IMG/VR virus record: IMGVR_UViG_3300032323_000214
Coordinates: 1 to 33,106 of that record
Source of the DNA: a virus
Direction: 5' to 3' (one strand)
Length of the DNA: 33,106 nt
Position numbers and translations under genes: made by a program. Positions 1 through 10,459 of this stretch are shown in pieces. Under the pieces are notes generated by a model. It made no database searches and was not told the origin of the DNA. It saw nothing but the letters and a program-made list of their open reading frames with translations. How positions within the stretch are numbered: position 1 is the first letter of the stretch; every line of letters begins with the position of its first letter.

Positions 1-3000
1 CTGCGTTAAAATGCCCAGATATAAAGTCGTCGTATGCTTTAACCCCATCAGTAGCTAAGCTTGCACCTGGACCAGCCATACCAATAATAAAGTCATTAAA
101 CTGGTTAGCTACAGAATGGTCATACTTAGTATCCCTAAACCATAAGTTATTTAGCGACGTGCTTGATGCAATATCCGCATTGGTAATAGTAGATATGGGG
201 CCCTTCTCAAAGAAACTAGCTGCTTCTCCGAAATACTTAGGTATCCATACATTGCGGAACCATAGGTCTAGGTCACGTTCTTCAATAGGAATTGGGTCGT
301 CGTCATCACGCAATGCATTCCGTATACCCTCAGTCACAGCTATAACCATGCTATATAGTGGCATTCCAACAACACCCGCAAACATACCGGTCATCATTAA
401 AGTGCCAACAAGCTGAGTAGTAGCCTCACGGCGGGCGCGTGGATTGAGGTCAGACCCTTTAACCATGGTTAAGAAGTTACGTAACAAATATGCTGTAACT
501 TGTTGAGGGAACAGTTTAAACTGGAATACAATCCTTGCCGGAGGTGAACGCATAATGCGAGGGCGGTTGTACTTAGTATAGTTAAACATTGAGTCATAAG
601 TATTTTTAACCGCTTCATCAATTGCACGGGTAAACGCTTCCCCGTTTTTACCGCCAGACAATCCTTCTGAAAGTCCTTTTTTATAAGCAAGTTCAAACGA
701 AGTCATAAACATAATTTCACGGTTTAGTCGTTCTGAATGGTGAAATAATAACCCGGCAAAGTTAACAAACGCCCTAGTACCTCGACTAATTGCACCTTGG
801 TGAGTAGCAGATGGGGTACGTGCCATAGCCATAAGGTCGTAGGTGCGAGTAATTTCGGTAATGCCTCGTTCTGCAGCCTCTTCAAATGCAGCAGCAAGTA
901 TAGGGGTAGATTGCACATGCTTAGAAAAACCTATAGATAGTGGAGTATAGCTGCCATCAGGCTTAACAAACGTAGTATAGTTAAATACCTTGGTATATGC
1001 TGCTAATGCAGCGGCGGCTTTTACTTCTCCATATCTCGAAGCTAATACTGGATAGCCAAAAATAGGAATTGCAGTCATGTTAGCAATCGCTGATTTTATC
1101 GCCGTTAACCTATAGAAGAAAGCTGCTTGGTTAACCCCATTAGCAAATCTAGTCCAGAACTCATCTTCGTTTGACGGGGCTAGCTCTTCCCCAACACGAG
1201 TACCCACTTCATTTAAAAATTGACTTAGTTTAATCTTATCTTTAGGGGGCATACCCTCTAATGAGGCATGTGCTGAATCCATCTCGGTAGTAATGTCTGG
1301 ACCGAATTGAAGCCTGGGCAACTGATTAGCACTTGCATATCCTGAACGAACAAAGTTACGTAAAGAGTCACCACTAAAACCGGTAGTGCCTTTACGATGA
1401 ATGAATTGTTTACGGAAGCTTTGCTCAGGCATAGTGAGTAGATACATTTGATACACCGCATCTTTTAATGCTTCTTTATCGGTTACATTTTGAGTATCAA
1501 TAATTTTAAAGATACCTTGCAACATTTCACTAGCCTCAGTAGTTAAGTTACGAAGTTTAGTTAAATCGTTACCCGCATCAAACTCTCCGGACTCCAGGAT
1601 TTCGTCATAGGTTCTATTGTCGCCAGCTTTTTGTAACTGCTCTATGCGTTCGTCAATAAACATGTTGCGTTGAAGTTCGCTTTCAAACATGTAGAACTCT
1701 TTATTTACCCCTTTACCTAAGCTCATCCAGTAGCTACCGTAGCGCATCAACGGGAAATATACACCGACTTTTTTAGCATCTTCGTATGTTTTACGAATAG
1801 CAGCCATCAACATGCCCTTAGGGGTAGACTCGTTATCTATATCACCAGAAATGCTGGATTTTGCAATGCGCTCATCTAGGATTGCACGATGTAAATTAAA
1901 CATTGCTCTATAATGGTCACGAACTTTAGTAAATATACCGTGAGCTTCGCCTTTACCAACTCTCCCTGCTTCATTCCATAGCTTGTAAGCGGTGGTTATT
2001 CTGTTGGTTCTAAGTGTAATTTGACCTTTATATGCTGCTTTAGCACGAGGGTTACTTGCGGCATCCATTAGCTTACGTAACTCAGCTAGTTGAGAATCTC
2101 TAGATATAGCAATTGCTGCAGTAGTATGCAGGCTAGGGTCTACTTCTGCTAAGGTTGAATAGTGCATAAGGCGGCTTAATAGTCTTCCGCCAGAAGTATG
2201 AGCTTTTGCAAAATCTGCCCAGGGCTTAACTGTGTCGTCAATGGCAGCTAACATTTTACTGCGTGTAACCGCCATACGTTCTACTAGCCTATTAACTTGG
2301 TTTAAGTGAGGTATTTTGTCGCCAACCCAATCTGTAATTTGGCTAGTAGTTAATGCAGGTAAAAGAGTGGCTATGCTCTTGCTATCTAATGTGGTCCATA
2401 AAGTATTAAGTACTCGCTTTTTACCCGCCCAAGAGTCTGCTTCCATTAGTTTACTTAGTAACCCACCCATTTCCTCGGGGGATTCTGACCTTTGGATTTT
2501 TAGCAGTATGCTATCTACTTTTTTAGATGCAAGGATTCTTGGCGCTTCCCCTTCAGGCGCGGCACTATCCCCTAGCATTGCACGTACACCCGGTACGTCG
2601 TAAGGAACGTTTTCAATTGCTTCTACAAAGTTTTTAGGCTTAGCTGTTAATTTCTCTAAGGGTAGCGTCGCCCGTGCTCGTGCTATAAACTCATACTTAC
2701 TTGCTTTTGTAATTTCTTTTTCTTTATCCCTTAGCAGCGAAAAAGTAGATTTAGTATAAGGAAGATTGTTTTGGTTTTTAATATAATCTACTATTTGTGA
2801 AACAGGATAGTCATCTGTTGTGCCATATACTGATGGATGTCCAGGCATATGATAGCTTAATTGGATATCATAATCGCTAGCAAAAGTAATTGAAGGAAAA
2901 AAGTCAGCTTGCAATATTTCGTCGTTAAGACTACGAACCCAATCCCGAAGTTGTTCAAAAGCGGTATCCTTATCGCTATTAAATTTATCCTTAACGTCAC

Positions 3001-6000
3001 TTATACGCTGACGTATTTCGTCTTTGTTTAAAGCACCTGCTTGCTTAAGAACCGTTTCTAGTTTCTCTCTTTGCATTAAAGCGGCGCTATCTACTAAATT
3101 CTCTATATATCTATAAAACGAATTTGAATACCCATGACCTGTGGAATACTCTCCTTTCGTATTAACATAGCTCATAACTATTGCGTTAATATTTCCTCGT
3201 TGGGGTAGTTCAGTTTCTAGCGAATACGCATTAATAAGTTTACTAATCGGGGTTAGTGTCGCTTTAGTTTCAGGGTTATTAGGATTAACTAACGATGAAA
3301 TGCGTACAGCGGGTACTTCAAAACGAATATTACCGTTATAATCTTTTAATGCGTCTAGTTCTGGAACTATGTCTGAAACGGTAAGATTATTTATCGCTTG
3401 GTCAGCTTCATCTTTAACAATATCAAACGCCTCAAACATTTCTGGAGAATACCCTGTTATTCTTTCTACCGCTTCAATGTTACTAGAACTAAATAACGTA
3501 TTGGAAATAGCTTCAGTTACTGGAGAACTCTCGTATCTATAAGCTCTAACATCGTATATAAGACTTAATGCAGCAACATCTCCCTTTGCCGCTTCAGAAA
3601 TAACACGTTCAGCTAGGTCATAACCTTCTTTTTTTTCTTTTATTTTAGCTTCTTTTTTATCTGCCTCTAGTTGTTCTTCTGGCGATAACACTACTACTGG
3701 TGCTTGAGCTAAATTAGGATGCTCTTCTAATAAGTATTTATGGCTAGGTAACACAGTCTGCCCTGCACCTATACCAAACCATCGTGTAGGTTGTCCATCA
3801 GATAAATTATCTAGGGAAGCAACTAATGACTTACCGTTTTGTACGTAAACAGACATATTATTGTCTCGTAAGTAACTCCTACCGTGAGTAGAAGACCGTC
3901 CGGTACACCAGCTGCCTGGCTCTGAACCAGTATCTGCTGTTACAAGGCGCAACGCATTTGCAGAATCTACTCCTGAAAAGAATAACCATCCTGTTTCATC
4001 TTGTCCTACTTGAGACTTAATAATTCCATTGCGCTGCGGGAAAATAGTAGTCATAAACGCATCGTTTAATGCTTGTTTTGGAGACGCACCTTCATTTAAT
4101 TTTTCAAACATGGCGTCTACAAATTCAACTGAAATATCTTCGCCGTTTAAAGGCAAGTATTCATTTTTCTCAGTAATCGGAAGCAGTTTATTTCCAGCCA
4201 TAGCATATTTAGCTATGGCTTGGCGCATTAGTATTATGCCTTTGTGCATAGTAGTGCGTTTATTTTCGCGTTCTTCTTCGGATGCTGTATTGTACATATC
4301 CAAAAACATTTTAGTGTCGCCGTATTTGTCGCCTAACTCCCGCATTGAGCTTCTAAAAAATTGATTCCTATAGGAATTTGTACTTTCAGAATATCTTATT
4401 GCAGCTTCGCTAGGGTTTCTGTATACATTCCTAACACTATATTCAGCGGTATTTAAATTATATAAATTTAATGGTGGTAGTTGCGCTAGTACGCGCGCAG
4501 GGGATATAACTGCATCTACGGGAGTAGGGATATTAGACTCATATTCAGCTATAAAGTGTACAATTGCTGCTTTTTTATTCCCTGCTTTAAACTCAGGCAT
4601 AGTCTTAATATCGTCATAGAATAACTCTGTAAACGTTTTATCAATGCCTGGTTTTGTAAAGCCTAGTGACGCGTTTAGGTCTTTAGCTGATGCTAGGATT
4701 TTAGGCTTTTTACCTAACTCATCAGTTTCGTATATTTCTTTAGTAACTGCAGGGCTATCGGCAATTTCATTCGCCAACATATCTATCATCTCGGGCGTAA
4801 AGACAACCTTGCTCTCTGCTGTTTCAACCTTGCTAGTACCCACACGGGCTGCACCCTGAACTAATGTAACGATATCCTCAGCTGTTAATGTGCTTGGGTC
4901 TATATTTAGTTTGCGTAAGGATGCAAGTACTCCACGCCATAGCTCTTTAAGCCATGCAACAACTTTTTGTTTTTCCTTGGGCTGAGCTTTAAACGGGTCT
5001 ATACCATAACGATTGACAGCAATTTCTGTAAAGTACGCGACTACTTCTTGTTGATAACGCTCAGAATCAGGCGCTTCACCTGATACGTTAGCCATTCCAA
5101 CTGCTTCTTTAGCAATAACGTTTTCTAATGCATCGCCGCCTTTAGCCCATGTAAGCACTTGATTAGATAGCTTACCAACTCTAGGAACACCAACTAAATT
5201 AGGTAGTCCTATATGGACACCTTGCTCATGCAATATTGTGCCTCTAATTTGATTTTTAGGGATTTGACCAGCAATGTAGTAAGCTTTATTAGTACTAGGG
5301 TCTACGAACGCTTTAACTCCACCCTGTTCTGCCTGCTGTTTAATGTCATCAGATACGAGGCCAGTAAGGTCAGCATAGTCATTGACTACAACCGGCGGAT
5401 TAGTTTTAAGTTGTTGCGGCGGTAATAAGTCTTTTGCTGCGCTAGTAATTAAATTAATACTAGCTGATTCTTCATCAGGTGCAATTGGTTGAGGTGCAGT
5501 GGCGGGTGCAATTGGTTGAGGTGCAGCAACGGCAGCGGGTCTATATTCAGCTAATACGTTTCTACCTTGAGCTACATCTTCTAGCGTAACATCCGGGTCG
5601 TTTAGTGTGTCAATGTAGTCGTTATACGGGTCTAGGCGTCGCAGCTGTGCAGCTATCTGCTTAGCTTCTACTACATGAGGAAGTGTTTCATCTTGTTCTA
5701 CCGCTTCAGCAACTGGCTGTTCTGTTACTACCTCTTGCGCTTGCACGGCTTCAGGTGTGGGTGTTTCCATTGGGGCTGTTTCAGAAACAGGTAGTACTTC
5801 TTGTGGTTGTACAGTTTCAGCAGCGGGTGCTTCTAATGGGGCTTCAACTGGAGCTGCTTTAGAAACAGGTAGTACCTCTGGAGCTTGCACCGCTTCAATA
5901 GGCGCGGCTTTGAATTGCGTTAGCAAGTCTTTATATATAGTAGGTGACTGCGCAGCAACTTGCGCTATTTCGGGTGTGGTCTTAAGTAAGAAGTTCTTAA

Positions 6001-7477
6001 CTTGTGATGGATTTTTAAACGTCCTACCGGACTCACGCATTGTTTGAACTAAAGCAATTGGCTCTAATGCAGGTTGCTCGACAACCGCTCTTGTTTCAGG
6101 CTCTCCCACAATACTTCCAGGCCCAACCATTGTAGGTCCGATACCTTCTTCAACTCCTTCGGTAGGCTCAAGTCCTCGTTCTCCAGGTACAGGAACGCCT
6201 GCTCCAACTGTTTCACGCTTAATTCTTTCAACATCTTCAGCCTCCTTCTGGTCAGCAATATCTTGGTCAGCTAGCCTCTTAGCGTTCTCTGTTGTTTGCC
6301 CCAGTGAAGTATACTTCGTAACTAAGCTATCATACGATTCTCTTTTAGGAAGATTTGCAGTTAACCCTTTAGTTTTCCACGCTTCTAGAGCAGATTGCTT
6401 AGCTTCTTCTGCAGCTCGTTCCGGGGTATTAGCAAATTTATTAATTGCATATTCTGCAGCACTTCCGGGGACAGCAAGAGCTCCACCTAATACAGCGCCA
6501 CCAACAAAACTATCATAGTATTCTTTCCTTGCTTTCTCATCTGTAATAGACAGTCCGGCTTGCAAACGTTCTAGTAATTGCTGGCCTGTTTCTGTTGCGC
6601 CTTCTAAGCCCATTATTTTACCAGTACCGAGTGCATACTCTCCGGCTTTAGTTAGCAAAGATTTTTTAGCTAGTTGTTCAGCCACGTTTTCAGATATATC
6701 TATACCCGCTTTACCGAATATATTTCTAATACCTGGAATTAATCGGAACCCGTAGATGTCAAGCGCAGCTTGAGGAATGGCAGTAAGACCCGCCGTTAGT
6801 AGGTTTGTATCCTCTAACTTTTTATTGTTTTCCATTTGACGAGCAAGGTTACTACCCGCAAATTGAAGTAAAGATGTTGCCCCTGCCGCTAAAGGAACTG
6901 TAACTGGAGCTGAACCCAAAGCAGGGGCTGCCATTGCCGCTGCAGCTGGTGCCACCATATACGGCAGAGACCCGAATAACAATTCAGTAGTTTTTTCTAA
7001 AGGGGCTTCGGTAAAACTTTTATCTGTAGGTATGTAGGCACGTTCACCAGCAGCACGTAATTCTGCAGCACGTTTTTCTGCTTCTTCAGTGTCTCCTGTT
7101 ATCTTACCTTTAAGTAGTGCGACATCAGCACCAACGTTATATAGACCTTGCCCAAAAGCGCCCGCTGCAGTGTCGTTAGATGATAAGGGCGCAATAGGTC
7201 CTTTAACAGAGGGTACGCCTATAATATTTTCAGGTTCTATCTCACCAAAGATATTTGTTTTTGGCTTATCAGCGGTAGGTGTAGGTTTAGTAATTGGAGT
7301 ACCCCCAAACTTAGCAGCTAATGCGGCAGTGTCAGATGCAGGGGCAGCTTCTGGTTTTTCTTGGGCTACAGGAACCCCACCAAATTTAGCAGCTAGACGG
7401 GATACGTCTGTTTCTACAGGTTCTACAGACTCAATAGCTTTACCACCGTACTGAGCTGCTAACTTTTTTAAATCCAT
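1..7477 (-). CDS. Giant PLxRFG-type polyvalent virion protein, 3' end outside window
   Basis: An uninterrupted minus-strand frame gives 2492 residues and leaves the window without a stop. The start ATG (7475-7477) is preceded by GGAG at 5-base spacing. The N-terminus has three LAA(Q/K)(Y/F)GG repeats (residues 6-12, 28-34, 53-59). An Ala-rich hydrophobic stretch (about 155-205), a Pro/Ala/Glu-rich linker (about 525-670) and a zincin-like HEQGVH (750-755) follow. A WCTGRSS segment at 1190 recalls PcfJ-like domains of polyvalent proteins. PLMRYG (about 1909-1914) matches the PLxRFG signature. Near the C-terminus are LFHHSERLNRE and FQFKLFPQQV and hydrophobic segments typical of the family. Such proteins are known as huge multi-domain phage proteins, probably injected with the DNA; the enzymatic role is inference. 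HExxxH is one residue longer than classic HExxH, so catalysis is unsure. It ends the gene string with the other probable internal proteins. Confidence 0.85.
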   Translation of the reverse strand, partial: MDLKKLAAQYGGKAIESVEPVETDVSRLAAKFGGVPVAQEKPEAAPASDTAALAAKFGGTPITKPTPTADKPKTNIFGEIEPENIIGVPSVKGPIAPLSSNDTAAGAFGQGLYNVGADVALLKGKITGDTEEAEKRAAELRAAGERAYIPTDKSFTEAPLEKTTELLFGSLPYMVAPAAAAMAAPALGSAPVTVPLAAGATSLLQFAGSNLARQMENNKKLEDTNLLTAGLTAIPQAALDIYGFRLIPGIRNIFGKAGIDISENVAEQLAKKSLLTKAGEYALGTGKIMGLEGATETGQQLLERLQAGLSITDEKARKEYYDSFVGGAVLGGALAVPGSAAEYAINKFANTPERAAEEAKQSALEAWKTKGLTANLPKRESYDSLVTKYTSLGQTTENAKRLADQDIADQKEAEDVERIKRETVGAGVPVPGERGLEPTEGVEEGIGPTMVGPGSIVGEPETRAVVEQPALEPIALVQTMRESGRTFKNPSQVKNFLLKTTPEIAQVAAQSPTIYKDLLTQFKAAPIEAVQAPEVLPVSKAAPVEAPLEAPAAETVQPQEVLPVSETAPMETPTPEAVQAQEVVTEQPVAEAVEQDETLPHVVEAKQIAAQLRRLDPYNDYIDTLNDPDVTLEDVAQGRNVLAEYRPAAVAAPQPIAPATAPQPIAPDEESASINLITSAAKDLLPPQQLKTNPPVVVNDYADLTGLVSDDIKQQAEQGGVKAFVDPSTNKAYYIAGQIPKNQIRGTILHEQGVHIGLPNLVGVPRVGKLSNQVLTWAKGGDALENVIAKEAVGMANVSGEAPDSERYQQEVVAYFTEIAVNRYGIDPFKAQPKEKQKVVAWLKELWRGVLASLRKLNIDPSTLTAEDIVTLVQGAARVGTSKVETAESKVVFTPEMIDMLANEIADSPAVTKEIYETDELGKKPKILASAKDLNASLGFTKPGIDKTFTELFYDDIKTMPEFKAGNKKAAIVHFIAEYESNIPTPVDAVISPARVLAQLPPLNLYNLNTAEYSVRNVYRNPSEAAIRYSESTNSYRNQFFRSSMRELGDKYGDTKMFLDMYNTASEEERENKRTTMHKGIILMRQAIAKYAMAGNKLLPITEKNEYLPLNGEDISVEFVDAMFEKLNEGASPKQALNDAFMTTIFPQRNGIIKSQVGQDETGWLFFSGVDSANALRLVTADTGSEPGSWCTGRSSTHGRSYLRDNNMSVYVQNGKSLVASLDNLSDGQPTRWFGIGAGQTVLPSHKYLLEEHPNLAQAPVVVLSPEEQLEADKKEAKIKEKKEGYDLAERVISEAAKGDVAALSLIYDVRAYRYESSPVTEAISNTLFSSSNIEAVERITGYSPEMFEAFDIVKDEADQAINNLTVSDIVPELDALKDYNGNIRFEVPAVRISSLVNPNNPETKATLTPISKLINAYSLETELPQRGNINAIVMSYVNTKGEYSTGHGYSNSFYRYIENLVDSAALMQREKLETVLKQAGALNKDEIRQRISDVKDKFNSDKDTAFEQLRDWVRSLNDEILQADFFPSITFASDYDIQLSYHMPGHPSVYGTTDDYPVSQIVDYIKNQNNLPYTKSTFSLLRDKEKEITKASKYEFIARARATLPLEKLTAKPKNFVEAIENVPYDVPGVRAMLGDSAAPEGEAPRILASKKVDSILLKIQRSESPEEMGGLLSKLMEADSWAGKKRVLNTLWTTLDSKSIATLLPALTTSQITDWVGDKIPHLNQVNRLVERMAVTRSKMLAAIDDTVKPWADFAKAHTSGGRLLSRLMHYSTLAEVDPSLHTTAAIAISRDSQLAELRKLMDAASNPRAKAAYKGQITLRTNRITTAYKLWNEAGRVGKGEAHGIFTKVRDHYRAMFNLHRAILDERIAKSSISGDIDNESTPKGMLMAAIRKTYEDAKKVGVYFPLMRYGSYWMSLGKGVNKEFYMFESELQRNMFIDERIEQLQKAGDNRTYDEILESGEFDAGNDLTKLRNLTTEASEMLQGIFKIIDTQNVTDKEALKDAVYQMYLLTMPEQSFRKQFIHRKGTTGFSGDSLRNFVRSGYASANQLPRLQFGPDITTEMDSAHASLEGMPPKDKIKLSQFLNEVGTRVGEELAPSNEDEFWTRFANGVNQAAFFYRLTAIKSAIANMTAIPIFGYPVLASRYGEVKAAAALAAYTKVFNYTTFVKPDGSYTPLSIGFSKHVQSTPILAAAFEEAAERGITEITRTYDLMAMARTPSATHQGAISRGTRAFVNFAGLLFHHSERLNREIMFMTSFELAYKKGLSEGLSGGKNGEAFTRAIDEAVKNTYDSMFNYTKYNRPRIMRSPPARIVFQFKLFPQQVTAYLLRNFLTMVKGSDLNPRARREATTQLVGTLMMTGMFAGVVGMPLYSMVIAVTEGIRNALRDDDDPIPIEERDLDLWFRNVWIPKYFGEAASFFEKGPISTITNADIASSTSLNNLWFRDTKYDHSVANQFNDFIIGMAGPGASLATDGVKAYDDFISGHFNA
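5478..5526. repeat. 22-base perfect direct repeat inside the giant gene
   Basis: Copies at 5478-5499 and 5505-5526 are identical and offset by 27 bases, so the duplication is in frame and encodes two copies of APQPIAP in the Pro/Ala-rich linker. It looks like slippage-prone expansion of a flexible linker between domains. Confidence 0.85.
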
Positions 7478-7504
7478 AAATACTCCGTAGCTAAAGGGGT
7501 AGTA

Positions 7505-10459
7505 CTAGGAGTTCGCTTTTGTTTTTGCTTTTTTATATGCGTCCAACGATTTTTGATCCGGGAATGAAAACCCATCTAGTACAAACTTATTAGCTGATTG
7601 TACCTTATCTACAGGTTTATTACCACCAGGAGCAGGGGCAAGAGCATTACCGCTAAGAAGACTCTTAGCAATCCTAGCTTTTTCATCTGCAATAAGCGTG
7701 TCATATTTTGCAATGTCTTCAGGGTTAGCTCTAGATTTTTTCATCATCTCTAAGTTTCTTAAGTCAGACCAACCTTTAATTTCTTTACTTGCGGCAATAG
7801 CAGTTTCTATTTTACCCGCAACATCCGCAGATAATTTAGATGTATCAAGGTCTAGTCGGTCTGACCCTGCAATTTTACCCATCTCGTTTGCAGCTAAGTT
7901 TGAAGCCTTAGATAAAGTTTGTTCGTTTGCTGGAGCGCCAGCGGCTACAAGCTCTTTATATTTAACATTAGTTAACCAGCGTAGGTCAGTGTTATGTGCA
8001 GAGGCAGATGCAATGCGTTGTTTATCTATATCAGTTTTATAGCCGTATTCAGCCTCGTACCCTTTTTGACCCGCAGCATTACGAGCTTCAATGTTTTTAT
8101 TTTGTGCAGACTCAAAGTTAGTAGCTGCAGTTGCGTATTTATTTTGTGCCCTGTCAATAGCAGCTTGATCGCCGGAAAGTTGAGCTTGTTTAAACTGTTG
8201 TCCCGCTGCAGACATATTGAACTGCTGTTTACGCATGTCTTTTTCAGAGTCATTAATTTCTTTTAATGCAGGGATAAGGGCCGTTGTAGTACCTTCACCC
8301 GTAATACCTATGCTTCTAGCAAAGTTAGGGTCGCCTTTAGCTAAGCTCTTAAATGCACCTTGCATCAATGCCAAGCCAAATGCTTCTTTCTTCTTATTCT
8401 TTAGGCCACCAATTTCTTTTTCTAGGCGGTCACTTTCTGGAGTGTAGATATCTTTAATGCCCGCTTTAGTGCGTTTAGCTTCTTCTTTAGCGATGAGTTC
8501 TTCTTCAGTGTATGGTTTGCCTGTAGCAGGGTTTAATGACTGCTCATACAGTGCTTTTTGAATGTCAGATTTATATTCTTCAGGCATAAAGTTAAACTCA
8601 GGGGCGCCTTTAACATGTTCTCTTACATAAGAACCCTGTGGACCAGCAAATGCAACGATACCGCCATCAGCCATTTCTTCAGTAGGTAAGTTAGAAGGTA
8701 ATCCCTCAATGCCTTGCATCTGTTGTGCTTGCTGCATAATCTGGTCTTTAATAGACGGAGCTTGACCACCTTGTTGTGCTTGTTGAGCAGCTTGGGCAGC
8801 TTGAGCCTCTTGTGTTTTCATTTGCAATAGCGGAATGCCTATATACTCAGGCACCGTTTTATTTTGCATGGCTTGTTGTAGTTGAGGGATACTTAATTTA
8901 CCCGCAATTTTTTCTACATTATCAATGCCTGTTACGCCGCCATCAGCATAACCTTTAACCATACCGCCTTGAGCAAGTTTAACAATACCGCCTTCTTTAA
9001 GAACACCAGCTTGTTTAGCGCCCGCATACGCAAGAGCCGTATTTGCTGCAGCACCAAATATATTAGGACCTGCTTGGTAGTTCGTAGTAGATGAGCCTTG
9101 ACCTTGCGTACCACGTATCATGTTGCTTAAGTTTTGCATAACTATGTTCGGGTTTTCTTGCGCCATAGCGTAATTTTGAATTGCTTGGTTGGTGATGTTT
9201 TGTTGCTGTTGCTGTTGCTGCGCACCAAATCGATTTTGTTGGTCAAGAATGCTTTGAGCCACTTGATTCTGTTGTGAACCGATATTAGCCAAGTTACTAC
9301 CTGCTTGATTAGCTAGACCATACCCAGCTTGAGCACCGGATACACCTTGTAAACCAACACCAGCACCTTGCATACCTTGAGCTGTACCTGCTAACTGAGT
9401 ATTTACACCTTGTAGACCTATACCAGCACCTTGCATACCAAGACCAGAACCCTGCATACCGCCTTGTAGACCTTGTAATGCAGTCCCAATACCGGATAGC
9501 CCTAGTTGACCGCCTTGTAAAGCAGTACCTAGACCTGACTGAGCGCCACCTAAACCTTGCACACCTAGGTTAGTACCGTATTGCATTGACTGAATTGCTT
9601 TATCGTAAGCTGATTGTAGTCCTAGAGCTTCAATGCCTTGTATTTGATCGTTTAATGCACGTTGTGCTTCTGCATTTTCAATAGCCTGACGTGAGCCACC
9701 AAATGCCCCTGCTTTAGCTGCCGCCGCTTGACGACCTGTTTTTTGAATAGCTGCATTACGGTATGCAGAGTCAATAGCTTGTTGGGTTACAGCTTGTTGA
9801 TATGGAGACATGTACGCTTGCACAGCCTCTGGGTTAGTCGCTAACTGTTGATAAATGTCGCCAGCTGCCGCTTGTTGTGCCGCTAAGTCTTGAGATTGCT
9901 GAGTAATACCTTGACCAGTTTGTTGAGCTTGTAAACCCATCTGACCGATTTGTGCGGCTATATCGCCATAACCTGCACCTTGAGCACCGTATTGAGCACC
10001 CATATTACCGTAAGCTTGACCGCCAGTAAGACCTATATTTTGACCCATCATGCCTGATTTAGCACCTTGAGCACCGTAGTCATAAGCTTGTTGAGCACTG
10101 TTAATGCCACCCATACCTGCAGCACCTGCTAAATCTGTTGCTTGACCAAACTGACCTGGAACTTGTAAATTAGCAGCGCCTTTAAATGACTGCTCTTGCA
10201 TAGGACTAAAGCCAGCTACATAATCTGCAGGGTTAGCGCTATATGGAACGTACGGTTTAAACCCAACAATATTGCCTTCAGCGTCGAGCTCAAGCAGCTG
10301 TTGCTGCGCCATGTTGAATAGATTTGCAGCTTCGTCTTCCATACCCAGAGGTACGTTAGTTGCGTACGATGTAGAAGTTCCACCGCCGCCTGAATAGTAT
10401 TTAGTACTATCAGCCCAAGCATTTTGGCTACCGTGTAGAATTGGATTGTAATGTCTCAT
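7505..10459 (-). CDS. Large Gln/Gly/Ala-rich probable internal virion protein
   Basis: This 984-residue protein is not identifiable by a named domain. Residues 115-430 are Gln/Gly/Ala-rich with imperfect repeats such as GMQGAGVGLQGV. In their midst is YMSPYQQ (216-222) followed by AGAFGGSRQAI (250-260), a motif I know from phage structural proteins in ejection-type modules. Around 490-515 and near 600 are Gly-Gly motifs (GGIVKLAQGGMV, ADGGIVAFAG). The C-terminal third is charged and helical (KQAQLSGDQAAIDRAQNKY) and likely coiled coil. The ATG overlaps the upstream stop by four bases (ATGA). Its place beside a GNAT-like gene and before the giant protein suggests an internal or ejected virion protein; that role is inferred from context. 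Confidence 0.75.
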   Translation of the reverse strand: MRHYNPILHGSQNAWADSTKYYSGGGGTSTSYATNVPLGMEDEAANLFNMAQQQLLELDAEGNIVGFKPYVPYSANPADYVAGFSPMQEQSFKGAANLQVPGQFGQATDLAGAAGMGGINSAQQAYDYGAQGAKSGMMGQNIGLTGGQAYGNMGAQYGAQGAGYGDIAAQIGQMGLQAQQTGQGITQQSQDLAAQQAAAGDIYQQLATNPEAVQAYMSPYQQAVTQQAIDSAYRNAAIQKTGRQAAAAKAGAFGGSRQAIENAEAQRALNDQIQGIEALGLQSAYDKAIQSMQYGTNLGVQGLGGAQSGLGTALQGGQLGLSGIGTALQGLQGGMQGSGLGMQGAGIGLQGVNTQLAGTAQGMQGAGVGLQGVSGAQAGYGLANQAGSNLANIGSQQNQVAQSILDQQNRFGAQQQQQQQNITNQAIQNYAMAQENPNIVMQNLSNMIRGTQGQGSSTTNYQAGPNIFGAAANTALAYAGAKQAGVLKEGGIVKLAQGGMVKGYADGGVTGIDNVEKIAGKLSIPQLQQAMQNKTVPEYIGIPLLQMKTQEAQAAQAAQQAQQGGQAPSIKDQIMQQAQQMQGIEGLPSNLPTEEMADGGIVAFAGPQGSYVREHVKGAPEFNFMPEEYKSDIQKALYEQSLNPATGKPYTEEELIAKEEAKRTKAGIKDIYTPESDRLEKEIGGLKNKKKEAFGLALMQGAFKSLAKGDPNFARSIGITGEGTTTALIPALKEINDSEKDMRKQQFNMSAAGQQFKQAQLSGDQAAIDRAQNKYATAATNFESAQNKNIEARNAAGQKGYEAEYGYKTDIDKQRIASASAHNTDLRWLTNVKYKELVAAGAPANEQTLSKASNLAANEMGKIAGSDRLDLDTSKLSADVAGKIETAIAASKEIKGWSDLRNLEMMKKSRANPEDIAKYDTLIADEKARIAKSLLSGNALAPAPGGNKPVDKVQSANKFVLDGFSFPDQKSLDAYKKAKTKANS

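Noticed and set aside
7994-8266. Plus-strand frames within the 984-residue protein gene.
   Set aside because: Antisense to a long coupled gene, without start context, and rich in Leu/Ser/Cys as antisense shadows usually are.
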